DNA of 64,000 nt from Salaquimonas pukyongi (GTDB lineage Bacteria; Pseudomonadota; Alphaproteobacteria; Rhizobiales; Rhizobiaceae), in NCBI RefSeq assembly GCF_001953055.1, contig NZ_CP019044.1, forward strand, positions 496,001-560,000, written 5' to 3'. The translations under genes were made by a program, and so were the position numbers. Position 1 is the stretch's first letter; each line of letters opens with the position of its first letter. Shown in pieces: positions 40,718-48,788 of this stretch. The notes beneath the pieces were generated by a model. That model made no database searches. It was given only the letters and a program-made list of their open reading frames with translations, and was not told where the DNA came from.

Positions 40718-41797
40718 ATGAATATCGATGTAGAAAAAATTAGTCGCATAGATTATCTTGTTCAGGATTGCCACTCGTATTTAAGTTCAGCACCTAAGCT
40801 CCATAATTATTTTTGCGAAGATCGGAATCTAAACTCATGGATTAGTAGTATATTTTCAAGAAGGCAAGTAATTAGGCCGGGGGAGGGATTCTCCTATATT
40901 AAAAACGGAAAAATATTAAGGGGGAGATATATTTTCAGTGAGGATGATTGTATATATCAAGATTCAATACTTGATGAATCCAAGGAATTGGTTAAAAAAT
41001 TTTTTGTTTCAACAACAGGCGTTTCTAATCTATGCGAACATGTCACAGTTCCAGAGTTGCCAATTATTTCAATATTTAAGAATGGGTGCCAGAACTATGG
41101 CCATTTTTTGCTGGAGATAGCCCCCAAGCTTGTGAATGTGAAATCTGTATTTCCCAATGGCGTAAATCTTGTTGTCCCTGAAGATGCCGCTTGGTCAATT
41201 GGAATAATAGAGTTAATATGTGATGTAATTAAGATAAAATGCTATATTATAATTTGCAGAGATGATATTATTTACAGATTTAGGGGTATTTATTTTCATA
41301 CACCTGTTTCGAAGCACAACACAGAAAAATCAATTACTGCATTAAAGTTATCAAATTTTATTTTGGGGGAATTTGCAAATTATAGGAAGGTATCTGAAAA
41401 TAATAAGGTTTTCTTTTCTAGGGGCCCTGATGAAAAGAGGCGTGTTGCTAATCACAAAGATCTAGAGCGTGTTTTCTTGGATAGAGGGTGGAAATTGTTT
41501 TATCCTGGTGAAGAGAGTTTTCGGCGACAGGTGGAAGTTGCTAGTTCTGCTTCATTTGTTGCAGGTCAAATGGGTGCGGGACTCAGCAATATTTTATTTT
41601 CTCCAGTAAATTCGAAGATACTCATGTTGGACAACAGCGGGTATGATTACTTTTTCTGGGACATTGCCTGTTTGAAGAAACTCGAATTCCATTGGCACTA
41701 TTCCAACCACGTGCAGATGTTTGATTATAATGTCCTGCGGGAGGGGTTCACGGTTGATATAGATAGTCTCTGCAGGGTGTTGGATGAATATTTTTGA
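40718..41797 (+). CDS. glycosyltransferase family 61 (DUF563) protein
   Basis: A 359-residue protein with the GT61 pattern: NGCQNYGHFLLEIAPKLVNV in the first half. In the C-terminal half are FFSRGPDEKRRVANHKDLE and SSASFVAGQMGAGLSNILFS. Bacterial GT61 proteins are assigned to capsule or LPS synthesis. The gene is strikingly AT-rich compared with its neighbours: bases 41221-41280 contain 12 G or C, against 36 in 37201-37260. This marks recent acquisition. Confidence 0.8.
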   Translation: MNIDVEKISRIDYLVQDCHSYLSSAPKLHNYFCEDRNLNSWISSIFSRRQVIRPGEGFSYIKNGKILRGRYIFSEDDCIYQDSILDESKELVKKFFVSTTGVSNLCEHVTVPELPIISIFKNGCQNYGHFLLEIAPKLVNVKSVFPNGVNLVVPEDAAWSIGIIELICDVIKIKCYIIICRDDIIYRFRGIYFHTPVSKHNTEKSITALKLSNFILGEFANYRKVSENNKVFFSRGPDEKRRVANHKDLERVFLDRGWKLFYPGEESFRRQVEVASSASFVAGQMGAGLSNILFSPVNSKILMLDNSGYDYFFWDIACLKKLEFHWHYSNHVQMFDYNVLREGFTVDIDSLCRVLDEYF

Positions 41798-41830
41798 GAC
41801 TTCGGGTTGGCAATAAGGAGCTGTGGAAAA

Positions 41831-42460
41831 ATGGGAATTCTTGATGAAATAGGCCTTAGAAAGGGAACGGATAAATCATCGATTGGCCATGGATATCTGG
41901 ATATTTATGAAGAATATCTGGAGAGATACAGAAATTTGCAAATAAATATTTTGGAGATAGGCGTTTTTAATGGAAATTCCGTCTCTATGTGGAAGGAGTA
42001 TTTTCCGCACGCGAATATTATAGGTGTGGATTATGATCCGCGATGCACTGAATATGAGGAAAGCAGGATCAAGATAGTTATCGGAAACGCGAGCGATGAA
42101 AAAATGTTGATTGATATCGTTGAAGAAAATGGTGCGCCGACCGTAGTTGTCGATGACGGCTCACATCGTTGGGACCACCAGATATTGGCAATGAAGACAT
42201 TGTTGCCGCGGATGGCAAAGGGTGGCACTTACATTTGCGAAGATATAGATACTAGTTTTGAGGGGCAACTGGCCCAGGCTCCCTTTGACGGCGGCTCGGA
42301 AATCAGGACATTTGATTATCTTTGCGAGATTTCCAAAGTTATGGTGGCCGGTAGCGCCATTGGGTCAGAACCTGTTCATGATGAATTCGTGCGGGAAGCT
42401 GGCTCAATGATAAGGTCGGTTACGTTTATACCAAAATCTTGTATTCTTCAGTTGAATTAG
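41831..42460 (+). CDS. class I SAM-dependent methyltransferase (CmcI/TylF-like)
   Basis: A 209-residue Rossmann methyltransferase. It has LEIGVFNGNSVSMWKEYFPH (SAM motif I), IIGVDYDPRC, and VVVDDGSHRWDHQILAM, typical of CmcI/cephalosporin-hydroxylase-like and sugar O-methyltransferases. ICEDIDTS is also present. AAGGAG at 41815-41820 supports the ATG at 41831. It is AT-rich like its upstream neighbour. It probably O-methylates a sugar of the glycan, by context. Composition returns to GC-rich immediately after its stop. Confidence 0.78.
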   Translation: MGILDEIGLRKGTDKSSIGHGYLDIYEEYLERYRNLQINILEIGVFNGNSVSMWKEYFPHANIIGVDYDPRCTEYEESRIKIVIGNASDEKMLIDIVEENGAPTVVVDDGSHRWDHQILAMKTLLPRMAKGGTYICEDIDTSFEGQLAQAPFDGGSEIRTFDYLCEISKVMVAGSAIGSEPVHDEFVREAGSMIRSVTFIPKSCILQLN

Positions 42461-42489
42461 TCGTCTCCCAACAGCCACCGGAGTGATGA

Positions 42490-43224
42490 ATGTATTACTC
42501 CCTCCTGACCTTCCTCATCCGCTACCGGCGCACGGCGCTGGGGCCGTTGTGGCTGCTGGTCGGGCCGGCATTGTTTGTCATTGCACTTGGCGCGTTGTTT
42601 GCCGAAGTCGGCGCAGTCGATATCTCGGTGTTTCTGCCTCATTTAGCCATCGGACTCGTTACCTGGACGTTGATCAACGGATACATAACGGGAGCAGCGA
42701 CAGTATTTCAGCGCAATCGCGCACAACTGCTCCAGGGCGGCATGGCACAGGAAGACATCGTGCGCACAGAGGTGATTTTGGGTCTCCTGGCCTTTGCGCA
42801 TCAAATCCTGGTTGTGGCCGGTGTGTTCCTTTACTTCGGAATGTTCCCCCCGCCTTATGCGTTGCTAAGTCTTGTTGGCATTGGACTTCTCATTGCCAAC
42901 GGCATTTGGACGATAAAAGTGTTTGGGACGATCGGTGCGCGCTATCGGGACTTGGCGGAGATCTTCGGCGCAGTGATGGGGATATTTTTCCTTGCAACGC
43001 CGATTATCTGGATGCCGGGGGACGGGATGGGGCGCAGCGTGATGGGCGTCTTCCAGACCTATAATCCTTTCTATCATTTCTTGGAGCTGGTGCGGGCACC
43101 GCTGCTTGGCAACACAATCTCACTCTTGAGCTGGATTGTGGTCATCACAATCACCATTCTCGGGCACATGCTGGCCTGGTATTTTGACAAACGCTACGCA
43201 CGTTTTGTGCCCTTGTGGGTCTAG
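42490..43224 (+). CDS. ABC-2 polysaccharide export permease (Wzm/KpsM-like)
   Basis: A 244-residue inner-membrane protein with about six helices. It has the family start RYRRTALGPLWLLVGPALFV, the GLVTWTLINGYITGAATVF segment, the NRAQLLQGG loop and the late FQTYNPFYHFLELVRAPLLG motif. It should export a lipid-linked polysaccharide with the ATPase encoded next. Relatives usually have 10-20 more residues before RYRR, so the N-terminus is short. The ATG follows an in-frame stop, with GGAG at 42480-42483. The AT-rich/GC-rich junction lies exactly here. Confidence 0.87.
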   Translation: MYYSLLTFLIRYRRTALGPLWLLVGPALFVIALGALFAEVGAVDISVFLPHLAIGLVTWTLINGYITGAATVFQRNRAQLLQGGMAQEDIVRTEVILGLLAFAHQILVVAGVFLYFGMFPPPYALLSLVGIGLLIANGIWTIKVFGTIGARYRDLAEIFGAVMGIFFLATPIIWMPGDGMGRSVMGVFQTYNPFYHFLELVRAPLLGNTISLLSWIVVITITILGHMLAWYFDKRYARFVPLWV

Positions 43225-43229
43225 AAACC

Positions 43230-43994
43230 ATGAAAGCTGATTTGTCCGAACCGCTCATCGGGGTGCAAAATCTCTCGCTTCACGTGCCAGTCGATACAGC
43301 AGCGGAGCGCAGCCTGAAGGCAAATCCGCTAAGTTTTGTACGTGACATCTATTTCGGGCGCGCAGCACGCAATGTGGCGACCCTGCTACACGGCCTTTCT
43401 TTCCGGTTGGAGCCGGGTCAGCGGCTCGGTCTTATCGGCGCAAACGGGGCGGGCAAATCCACCTTGTTACGGGTACTGGCCGGCATTTATGCGCCCAGTT
43501 CCGGCAGCCTTGTTGTGAACGGCACCGCCAAGGGCCTGTTCGACATTTCCCTCGGTATGCATCCCGACGCCACGGGGCTGGAAAACATCTATCTGCGCGG
43601 GCTGCAGATGGGGCTCGGGTTAAAAGAAATTCGGTTGCTGATCCCACAGGTGCTTGAGTTTTCGGAGTTGGAGCAGGACATCCGCAAACCGCTTGGCACC
43701 TACTCAACGGGCATGCAGCTACGGCTTGCTTTTTCCGTATCCACGATGATTGAACCGGACATTTTGCTACTGGATGAATGGATCGGTGCGGGCGATGCCG
43801 GTTTTCAGGCAAAGTCCCAGAAGCGCATGATGGGCCTGGTCGAGGAAAGCCGCGGGCTTGTCATCGCCACCCACAATGCCGGGTTGATGAAATCGCTTTG
43901 CACCCACGGTCTGGTGCTGAGCGGGGGGCGCAATGTCTATTACGGCAAGGTGGATGACGCGCTGGCCTTCTTCATGGAGGAGAAGAATAGGTAA
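43230..43994 (+). CDS. ABC-2 polysaccharide export ATPase (Wzt/KpsT-like)
   Basis: A 254-residue ATPase with Walker A GANGAGKST, the polysaccharide-exporter GLFDISLGMHPDATGLENIYLRG region, signature STGMQLRLAFS and Walker B ILLLDEWIGAGD. It ends soon after the ATPase domain and lacks the C-terminal carbohydrate-binding domain of O-antigen Wzt proteins, so it resembles KpsT/TagH-type exporters that do not recognise a capped chain end. The ATG at 43230 starts five bases after the permease stop; a GTG at 43215 would overlap it. Confidence 0.9.
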   Translation: MKADLSEPLIGVQNLSLHVPVDTAAERSLKANPLSFVRDIYFGRAARNVATLLHGLSFRLEPGQRLGLIGANGAGKSTLLRVLAGIYAPSSGSLVVNGTAKGLFDISLGMHPDATGLENIYLRGLQMGLGLKEIRLLIPQVLEFSELEQDIRKPLGTYSTGMQLRLAFSVSTMIEPDILLLDEWIGAGDAGFQAKSQKRMMGLVEESRGLVIATHNAGLMKSLCTHGLVLSGGRNVYYGKVDDALAFFMEEKNR

Positions 43995-44127
43995 CCTGCT
44001 GATTGCCAGCAGCCGCTGGCCAGCTTGCGGCAGGCGGTTCAATCGGGATGGTTTTGTTGATCGCTGATGTTCGCCCCCCATTCCACCCCCCAGATTTAGG
44101 GGATTATGCCAGTCCCTGCATCATGCC

Positions 44128-44922
44128 ATGTTTCGCCCTGGAGAACTTGATGGGGTTGAAACGGCATTGGTGGATCGGCTGGATTTCCTGATTGCCGGGG
44201 TCCAGAAGGGCGGGACAACGGCATTGTGGCATTTTCTACGACAGCATCCGAATATCTGTTTCGGTTCCCGCAAGGAATTGCATTTTTTTGACGACGAGAC
44301 GCGCAATTGGCAGGCGCCAAACTATGATGCTCTGCATCGTCACTACGCGCCAGGAGATTTAAGGGCTGGTGCCGTAATGGGGGATGCAACGCCAATCTAT
44401 ACCTATTGGACGCCCGCCCTTGAACGGATTTATGCTTATAATCGGGATATCAAACTGATCGTCTCGCTCCGCCATCCTGCGGAACGCGCTTATTCGCATT
44501 GGCGCATGGAAATCCTGAGAAATGCCGAGACGCTTTCCTTTTCAGAAGCGATCAGGGACGGACGAAAGCGTGTGGCAGAGCAGGCCGAACGCGATGGCCT
44601 TCACCGGGTCTACAGCTATGTTGAGCGCGGCTTCTATGCGGAACAGTTGGAAAAGGTGTTTTCCATGTTTGCGCGTCAGCAGGTTTTGATCCTGAAACAG
44701 ACGGATCTGGCCTGCCGCTTCGGGGCGGTGATGGATGAAATATGCAGCTTTCTGGATATCGGACGATTTCCGACCTATCCGCGGCGCGAGCAGGTCTTCT
44801 CGTTCGCCGAAAGGCTTGAGGACAGTTTCAGCGAGGAAGACAGAAGCTATCTCGAGGCGGTTTTTCATGATGACATGAAAGCGTTGAGAGACGTTTACGG
44901 TATAAGATTTTGCCGCCAATAG
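44128..44922 (+). CDS. PAPS-dependent sulfotransferase
   Basis: A 264-residue sulfotransferase domain protein resembling heparan N-sulfotransferase-like bacterial enzymes. The 5'-phosphosulfate loop is FLIAGVQKGGTTALWHFLRQH (residues about 20-40). Then come KELHFFDD and ATPIYTYW, and the 3'-phosphate site LIVSLRHPAERAYSHWRM. It would transfer sulfate from PAPS to a carbohydrate hydroxyl or amine. It sits between the exporter and a second sulfotransferase. The 133-base gap upstream contains a 6-bp hairpin (44005-44020) without T tract. Confidence 0.88.
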   Translation: MFRPGELDGVETALVDRLDFLIAGVQKGGTTALWHFLRQHPNICFGSRKELHFFDDETRNWQAPNYDALHRHYAPGDLRAGAVMGDATPIYTYWTPALERIYAYNRDIKLIVSLRHPAERAYSHWRMEILRNAETLSFSEAIRDGRKRVAEQAERDGLHRVYSYVERGFYAEQLEKVFSMFARQQVLILKQTDLACRFGAVMDEICSFLDIGRFPTYPRREQVFSFAERLEDSFSEEDRSYLEAVFHDDMKALRDVYGIRFCRQ

Positions 44923-44934
44923 GAGCGAGCAGGC

Positions 44935-45777
44935 TTGAAAAAACAAATCGTTGCAATTGGCGGTGTTGGGGGTAGCGGGACGCGGGTTGTTGCAAATATT
45001 GCGAAAGAAGCAGGTGTATCCATTGGTCATGATTTGAATGAAGCACTGGACAATTTGTGGTTTGCTCTTCTTTTTGTCGATAGATCAATTTTCCCAATGT
45101 CGGAATTGGAATTCAGGCAACGCCTTGATATTTTCAAAGCTGTTATGACTGGGGGCCGCTCCCTGACAGCACAAGAGGTTTTTCTGGTCAATCAGGCAGC
45201 CAAGAATGACAGAATTCAGCACAGCCAATCCTGGCTTTCTGCTCGCGCGAAGAACCTGTTACAATTTTCGCAGCAATACAACGGTAGAAACAGGCGGGAA
45301 TATTGGGGTTGGAAAGCCCCAAACACCCATATGTTTTTGGACCGCCTGCATAATGAAATGCCGGAGTTGAGATATATTCATGTGGTCCGCAACGGACTCG
45401 ACATGGCACTTAGCAAAAATCAAAACCAACTACGCATTTGGGGAGACCTTGTACTCCAAGACGCATCAGAAATTTCACCAAGGAACTCTCTGCGTTATTG
45501 GCGGTGGGCGCATGAGCGGGTAATTGAAATCGGTCGCACCATGGGTGCAAAATTTTTGCTGATCCGCTTCGAGGACTTGTGCGATTTTCCAGAAGAAAGC
45601 ATCGAAACCGTCCAGAATTTTCTCAAGTTAAAATTGGATAAGGATAGGTTTAAGTTATTGAAGGAATCAATAAGAAAACCAAATTCAATAGGAAGATATA
45701 ATGGAATTGATTTAGACGGTTTTGAATTGGACGACGTCAAATATGTTAAGTCTCTTGGTTACGAAATAAATATATGA
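44935..45777 (+). CDS. sulfotransferase family protein
   Basis: A 280-residue protein with an N-terminal P-loop-like AIGGVGGSGTRVVANIAKEAG and a central HVVRNGLDMALSKNQ that fits the 3'-phosphate site. YWGWKAPNTHMFL and LIRFEDLCDFPEES are also family-like. It begins with TTG at 44935, nine bases after AGGAG (44921-44925) and 12 bases after the previous stop; no ATG is available. It is AT-richer than its upstream neighbour. Its stop overlaps the sulfatase ATG (ATGA), so the pair is translationally coupled. Confidence 0.78.
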   Translation: MKKQIVAIGGVGGSGTRVVANIAKEAGVSIGHDLNEALDNLWFALLFVDRSIFPMSELEFRQRLDIFKAVMTGGRSLTAQEVFLVNQAAKNDRIQHSQSWLSARAKNLLQFSQQYNGRNRREYWGWKAPNTHMFLDRLHNEMPELRYIHVVRNGLDMALSKNQNQLRIWGDLVLQDASEISPRNSLRYWRWAHERVIEIGRTMGAKFLLIRFEDLCDFPEESIETVQNFLKLKLDKDRFKLLKESIRKPNSIGRYNGIDLDGFELDDVKYVKSLGYEINI

Positions 45778-47204
45778 TGAACTTTAATAATCTCTTGGTC
45801 AAAATTTCATTCGCCGCTTCTTTTGCAGCCTTTTGCGCACTCTATGGCAATACTGTTGTGGCTGAAAACGAAGCTGGTGTGGGTGCGCGTTCCAATCACC
45901 CAAATCTCATTGTCGTCATGGCGGATGATCTTGGTTATGGAGACTTGCAGCCCTATGGACAGACACGTTTTGCGACGCCCGTTTTGCAGCAAATGGCAGA
46001 TGAAGGTGTGTTGCTGACCGATTTTTATTCCGGGTCGACTGTTTGCCATCCCGCGCGGGAGGCTCTGCTTCGAGGAAGGCACGCCGGCAGAATATCTCGT
46101 CAAGGTAATTCGCAGAAGCCACTAAAAGAAAGCGATGTAACAATCGCTGAAGTGCTAAGGGACAGCGGATACAAAACGGCGATGATAGGGAAGTGGGCTT
46201 TGGGAAATGCGGGTTCTGGAGGCGAACCAAATTATCACGGCTTCCAACATTGGTTTGGGCTCCTTTCTCCTGGTGGCATCAGGCGGTATTTCCCCTCAAA
46301 TCTGGAACGAAATGGCGTAACGGTCTCTTTTCCCGATAATTTTGGTGATCGCGGTGCGTCTTACACCAATCATCAATTGAGAAATGAAGCGATAGAATTC
46401 ATCGGCAAAAATAGAGGGACTCCTTTCTTCATTTACCTTCCGCTGTTCTTGCCCCATGCGGATATCACCGCGCCTGCCGACACCATCGAAGAATTCTCCG
46501 GCCGGTTTCCCGAAACGCCCTATCCGGGCGGGCATTATGTAGCCCAACCCCAGCCGAATGCTGCTTTCGCGGCGATGGTGACGGAAATAGACCGTACGAT
46601 GGAAGCACTGTTTGGAGCACTCGCCAAGGCAGGAATCGACAACAATACGCTGGTGATCTTCACGTCGGACAACGGCCCGGTTGCGGTGGGCGGCCGCGAT
46701 CCGGAATTCTTCAACTCAGCTGGCGGGTTGCGCGGCGCAAAGCGTGATCTTTATGAAGGCGGGATCAGGGTTCCCTTCATTGCCCGCTGGCCAGGACATA
46801 TTCCTGCAGGCCGAACCTCGGCACTACCGGCATCATTTGAGGACATATTTCCCACAATCCTGGATCTTGCAGGACTGCCGGAAAGCAACTCAACAACCGG
46901 CCGGTCGATTTGGCCGGCTCTGTCGGGCAGAAAGGAAACGCTTCCCGAGCGGCGCCTTTATTGGGCTTGGGCCGGGCGCAAGCTGTCGGGAGACCCGGGC
47001 AAGGCCGGGAATTGGGGCAAACAGGTCTTTGTTGAAGCCGTGCGGTTCGGTCGCTGGAAAGCCCATCGTTTTGACCGGTCTCCTGATGTAGAACTTTATG
47101 ACCTTCAAGCCGACCGATCAGAGAAGAACAATCTGGCTGTTCAATACCCTGACATCGTCGAGAAAATGATCGGAATCATGGAGGCTGAATTCCGGCCGGA
47201 CTGA
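45774..47204 (+). CDS. secreted type I sulfatase (arylsulfatase A family)
   Basis: A 476-residue sulfatase with a signal peptide (about 1-30, ending NTVVA). The metal site VVMADDLGYGD and the formylglycine motif STVCHPAREALLRG (core C-x-P-A-R, Ala instead of the usual Ser) are present. So are FLPHADI, FTSDNGP and LRGAKRDLYEGGIRVPF. The usual GKWHLG reads GKWALG, so one active-site histidine is replaced. It should cleave sulfate esters outside the cytoplasm after conversion of the cysteine by a formylglycine-generating enzyme or AtsB. Encoded with sulfotransferases, it may trim or recycle the cell's own sulfated glycan. The first half of the gene is AT-richer than the second. Confidence 0.9.
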   Translation: MMNFNNLLVKISFAASFAAFCALYGNTVVAENEAGVGARSNHPNLIVVMADDLGYGDLQPYGQTRFATPVLQQMADEGVLLTDFYSGSTVCHPAREALLRGRHAGRISRQGNSQKPLKESDVTIAEVLRDSGYKTAMIGKWALGNAGSGGEPNYHGFQHWFGLLSPGGIRRYFPSNLERNGVTVSFPDNFGDRGASYTNHQLRNEAIEFIGKNRGTPFFIYLPLFLPHADITAPADTIEEFSGRFPETPYPGGHYVAQPQPNAAFAAMVTEIDRTMEALFGALAKAGIDNNTLVIFTSDNGPVAVGGRDPEFFNSAGGLRGAKRDLYEGGIRVPFIARWPGHIPAGRTSALPASFEDIFPTILDLAGLPESNSTTGRSIWPALSGRKETLPERRLYWAWAGRKLSGDPGKAGNWGKQVFVEAVRFGRWKAHRFDRSPDVELYDLQADRSEKNNLAVQYPDIVEKMIGIMEAEFRPD

Positions 47205-47236
47205 TGAGGCATCAGGGAGAAATTCTGTCCAGTGCG

Positions 47237-48514
47237 TCAGGAAACCACGGCGCGATCTGTTGTTCTGCGCCAGTTTGCCCCGTCGGAAAATGCCAGCACC
47301 GCCCCGCCAGTTTCATCGGAAACATATATGATTGCGCCGGCTCCACAGGTGGACGGGTTCGGTACCGTACTGACCGTGTATGCGCCCACGCGGGCCGGGC
47401 CCGCCACATCCAGCCGGCATGTGGGCGCCGAAGTGCCAATTCCGATGTTTCCAGTCGAGGTGATACGCAGGCGTTCTGTCTTTGCGCTGACAGTCGATCC
47501 GGCAGGTGTCGTCAAAAACCGGATAAACCCGCCGTGACTGCTTGTGGACCAATCACCGTCCGCTCTCATTTCGATTGAACAGGCCAAGGGTACTACGAAT
47601 TGTGTTCCGTCATAGCCCGATCCGAGAACCTGGAAGAACTTGTCATTATCCAGGGTGGCGGAAGGTGAGTCGATGGTGCCGCGTGCACCATAACCTTGGA
47701 ACGCCGCATTGGGCGCTCCAATGCCGGTGGCCACAATGGATTTGAACTCTGCCCGTTCACTTCCTTTTTCACCGACAATCTGCAAGCCTGCCTGTCCCGC
47801 ACCAAGTTCCGGAAAACCGCGCATGTCTATTGAAACCGGGCGATAGGGATTGTTGGTGCCAACGCCCAAATACCCGGTGCTGCCATCTGCCACCAACGCC
47901 TCCTTCCAGTTTGTTCCATCGGCCGAGACCTTTACATGCCAGTCGTCATCTCCGGTCAGGCCAAACTCCGCCCGCCCGGAAAAGCCGGTCTGAAACAGGG
48001 TGCTTGCCGTATCGGCGGCAGTAGCCTTGTTGAGCACTTGCCGCACATCGCCGCTGCCGGGTGTTGCATCATCGTGGGAAAACAGAATTGCATCGGACTT
48101 GACGGCCAACAGGTTGTTTGCGTCTGGCGCGGTGTTGATGCCTATGCCCGTCAAACCATCCAGGCTTGAAGGCATGGAAAAGGCGGGCCGCCAGCCTGAT
48201 CCGTCCCAGACCAGGGTTTCTTCCTCTTCTTCATCCCACAAAATCCAGCCGGTTTGCGGCACAAAGAATGCCCAGGCCCCGTCCTGGAACGCTGCGATCT
48301 TGCCGCCTTGACCCTCCCACACACCAGTGGGACTGCCCGAAAGCGCATATCTGTCTCCTTCAGCGGGGCTGGCTGGCGGGCCGCTATCATCGCGCCGTTT
48401 TACTGATAGTTGGACCAGCGCATCGAGCATGCGAAGGGCTTCATTGTGGGTGACGTGTTTTTGAGCTTGTTGCGGCAGAAGGTAAGGCAGGGCGAGTTTG
48501 GAAGATATTTCCAT
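47237..48514 (-). CDS. DUF2793 protein with tail-fibre-like repeats
   Basis: A 425-residue protein. The N-terminus is a DUF2793 domain (LPYLLPQQAQKHVTHNEALR, GDRYALSG, DGAWAFFVPQTGW), known from phage and gene-transfer-agent-like loci of Alphaproteobacteria. The remainder resembles tail-fibre or collar proteins with repeated glycine-rich motifs (GYLGVGTNNPYRPVSID, GNIGIGTSAPTCRLDVAG). It ends IYVSDETGGAVLAFSDGANWRR. It probably forms a trimeric surface or virion-associated fibre. It stands alone, opposite to its neighbours, in a polysaccharide locus. Confidence 0.8.
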   Translation of the reverse strand: MEISSKLALPYLLPQQAQKHVTHNEALRMLDALVQLSVKRRDDSGPPASPAEGDRYALSGSPTGVWEGQGGKIAAFQDGAWAFFVPQTGWILWDEEEEETLVWDGSGWRPAFSMPSSLDGLTGIGINTAPDANNLLAVKSDAILFSHDDATPGSGDVRQVLNKATAADTASTLFQTGFSGRAEFGLTGDDDWHVKVSADGTNWKEALVADGSTGYLGVGTNNPYRPVSIDMRGFPELGAGQAGLQIVGEKGSERAEFKSIVATGIGAPNAAFQGYGARGTIDSPSATLDNDKFFQVLGSGYDGTQFVVPLACSIEMRADGDWSTSSHGGFIRFLTTPAGSTVSAKTERLRITSTGNIGIGTSAPTCRLDVAGPARVGAYTVSTVPNPSTCGAGAIIYVSDETGGAVLAFSDGANWRRTTDRAVVS

Positions 48515-48788
48515 CGAGCAGGTTCCAGCTGAAAGATAGGAAAATATTCCATTACTTGAAGATGCGCGGGCATAAGTGGCTCAACGAATGCCAGGCTGCC
48601 ATTGCAGCACCATCAGCCTGTTGTAGGAAAAGAGCACACCGATGCGCTGCCAGCACATCTGGTGACAAATATCTTTTGCCTTTGTATTTATCCCCGCATT
48701 TGGCGTTCGACACAGGCTTGGATGGCTCGTCATCGGCCGGAAATCGTGATAGGTGATCGCTCAGCGATTCAATCGACGGTGGTGCGAT

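Noticed and set aside
48515-48788. possible gene in the 274-bp gap before the GT2 gene
   Set aside because: No frame on either strand with a plausible start, ribosome site and protein-like content; treated as a divergent promoter region.
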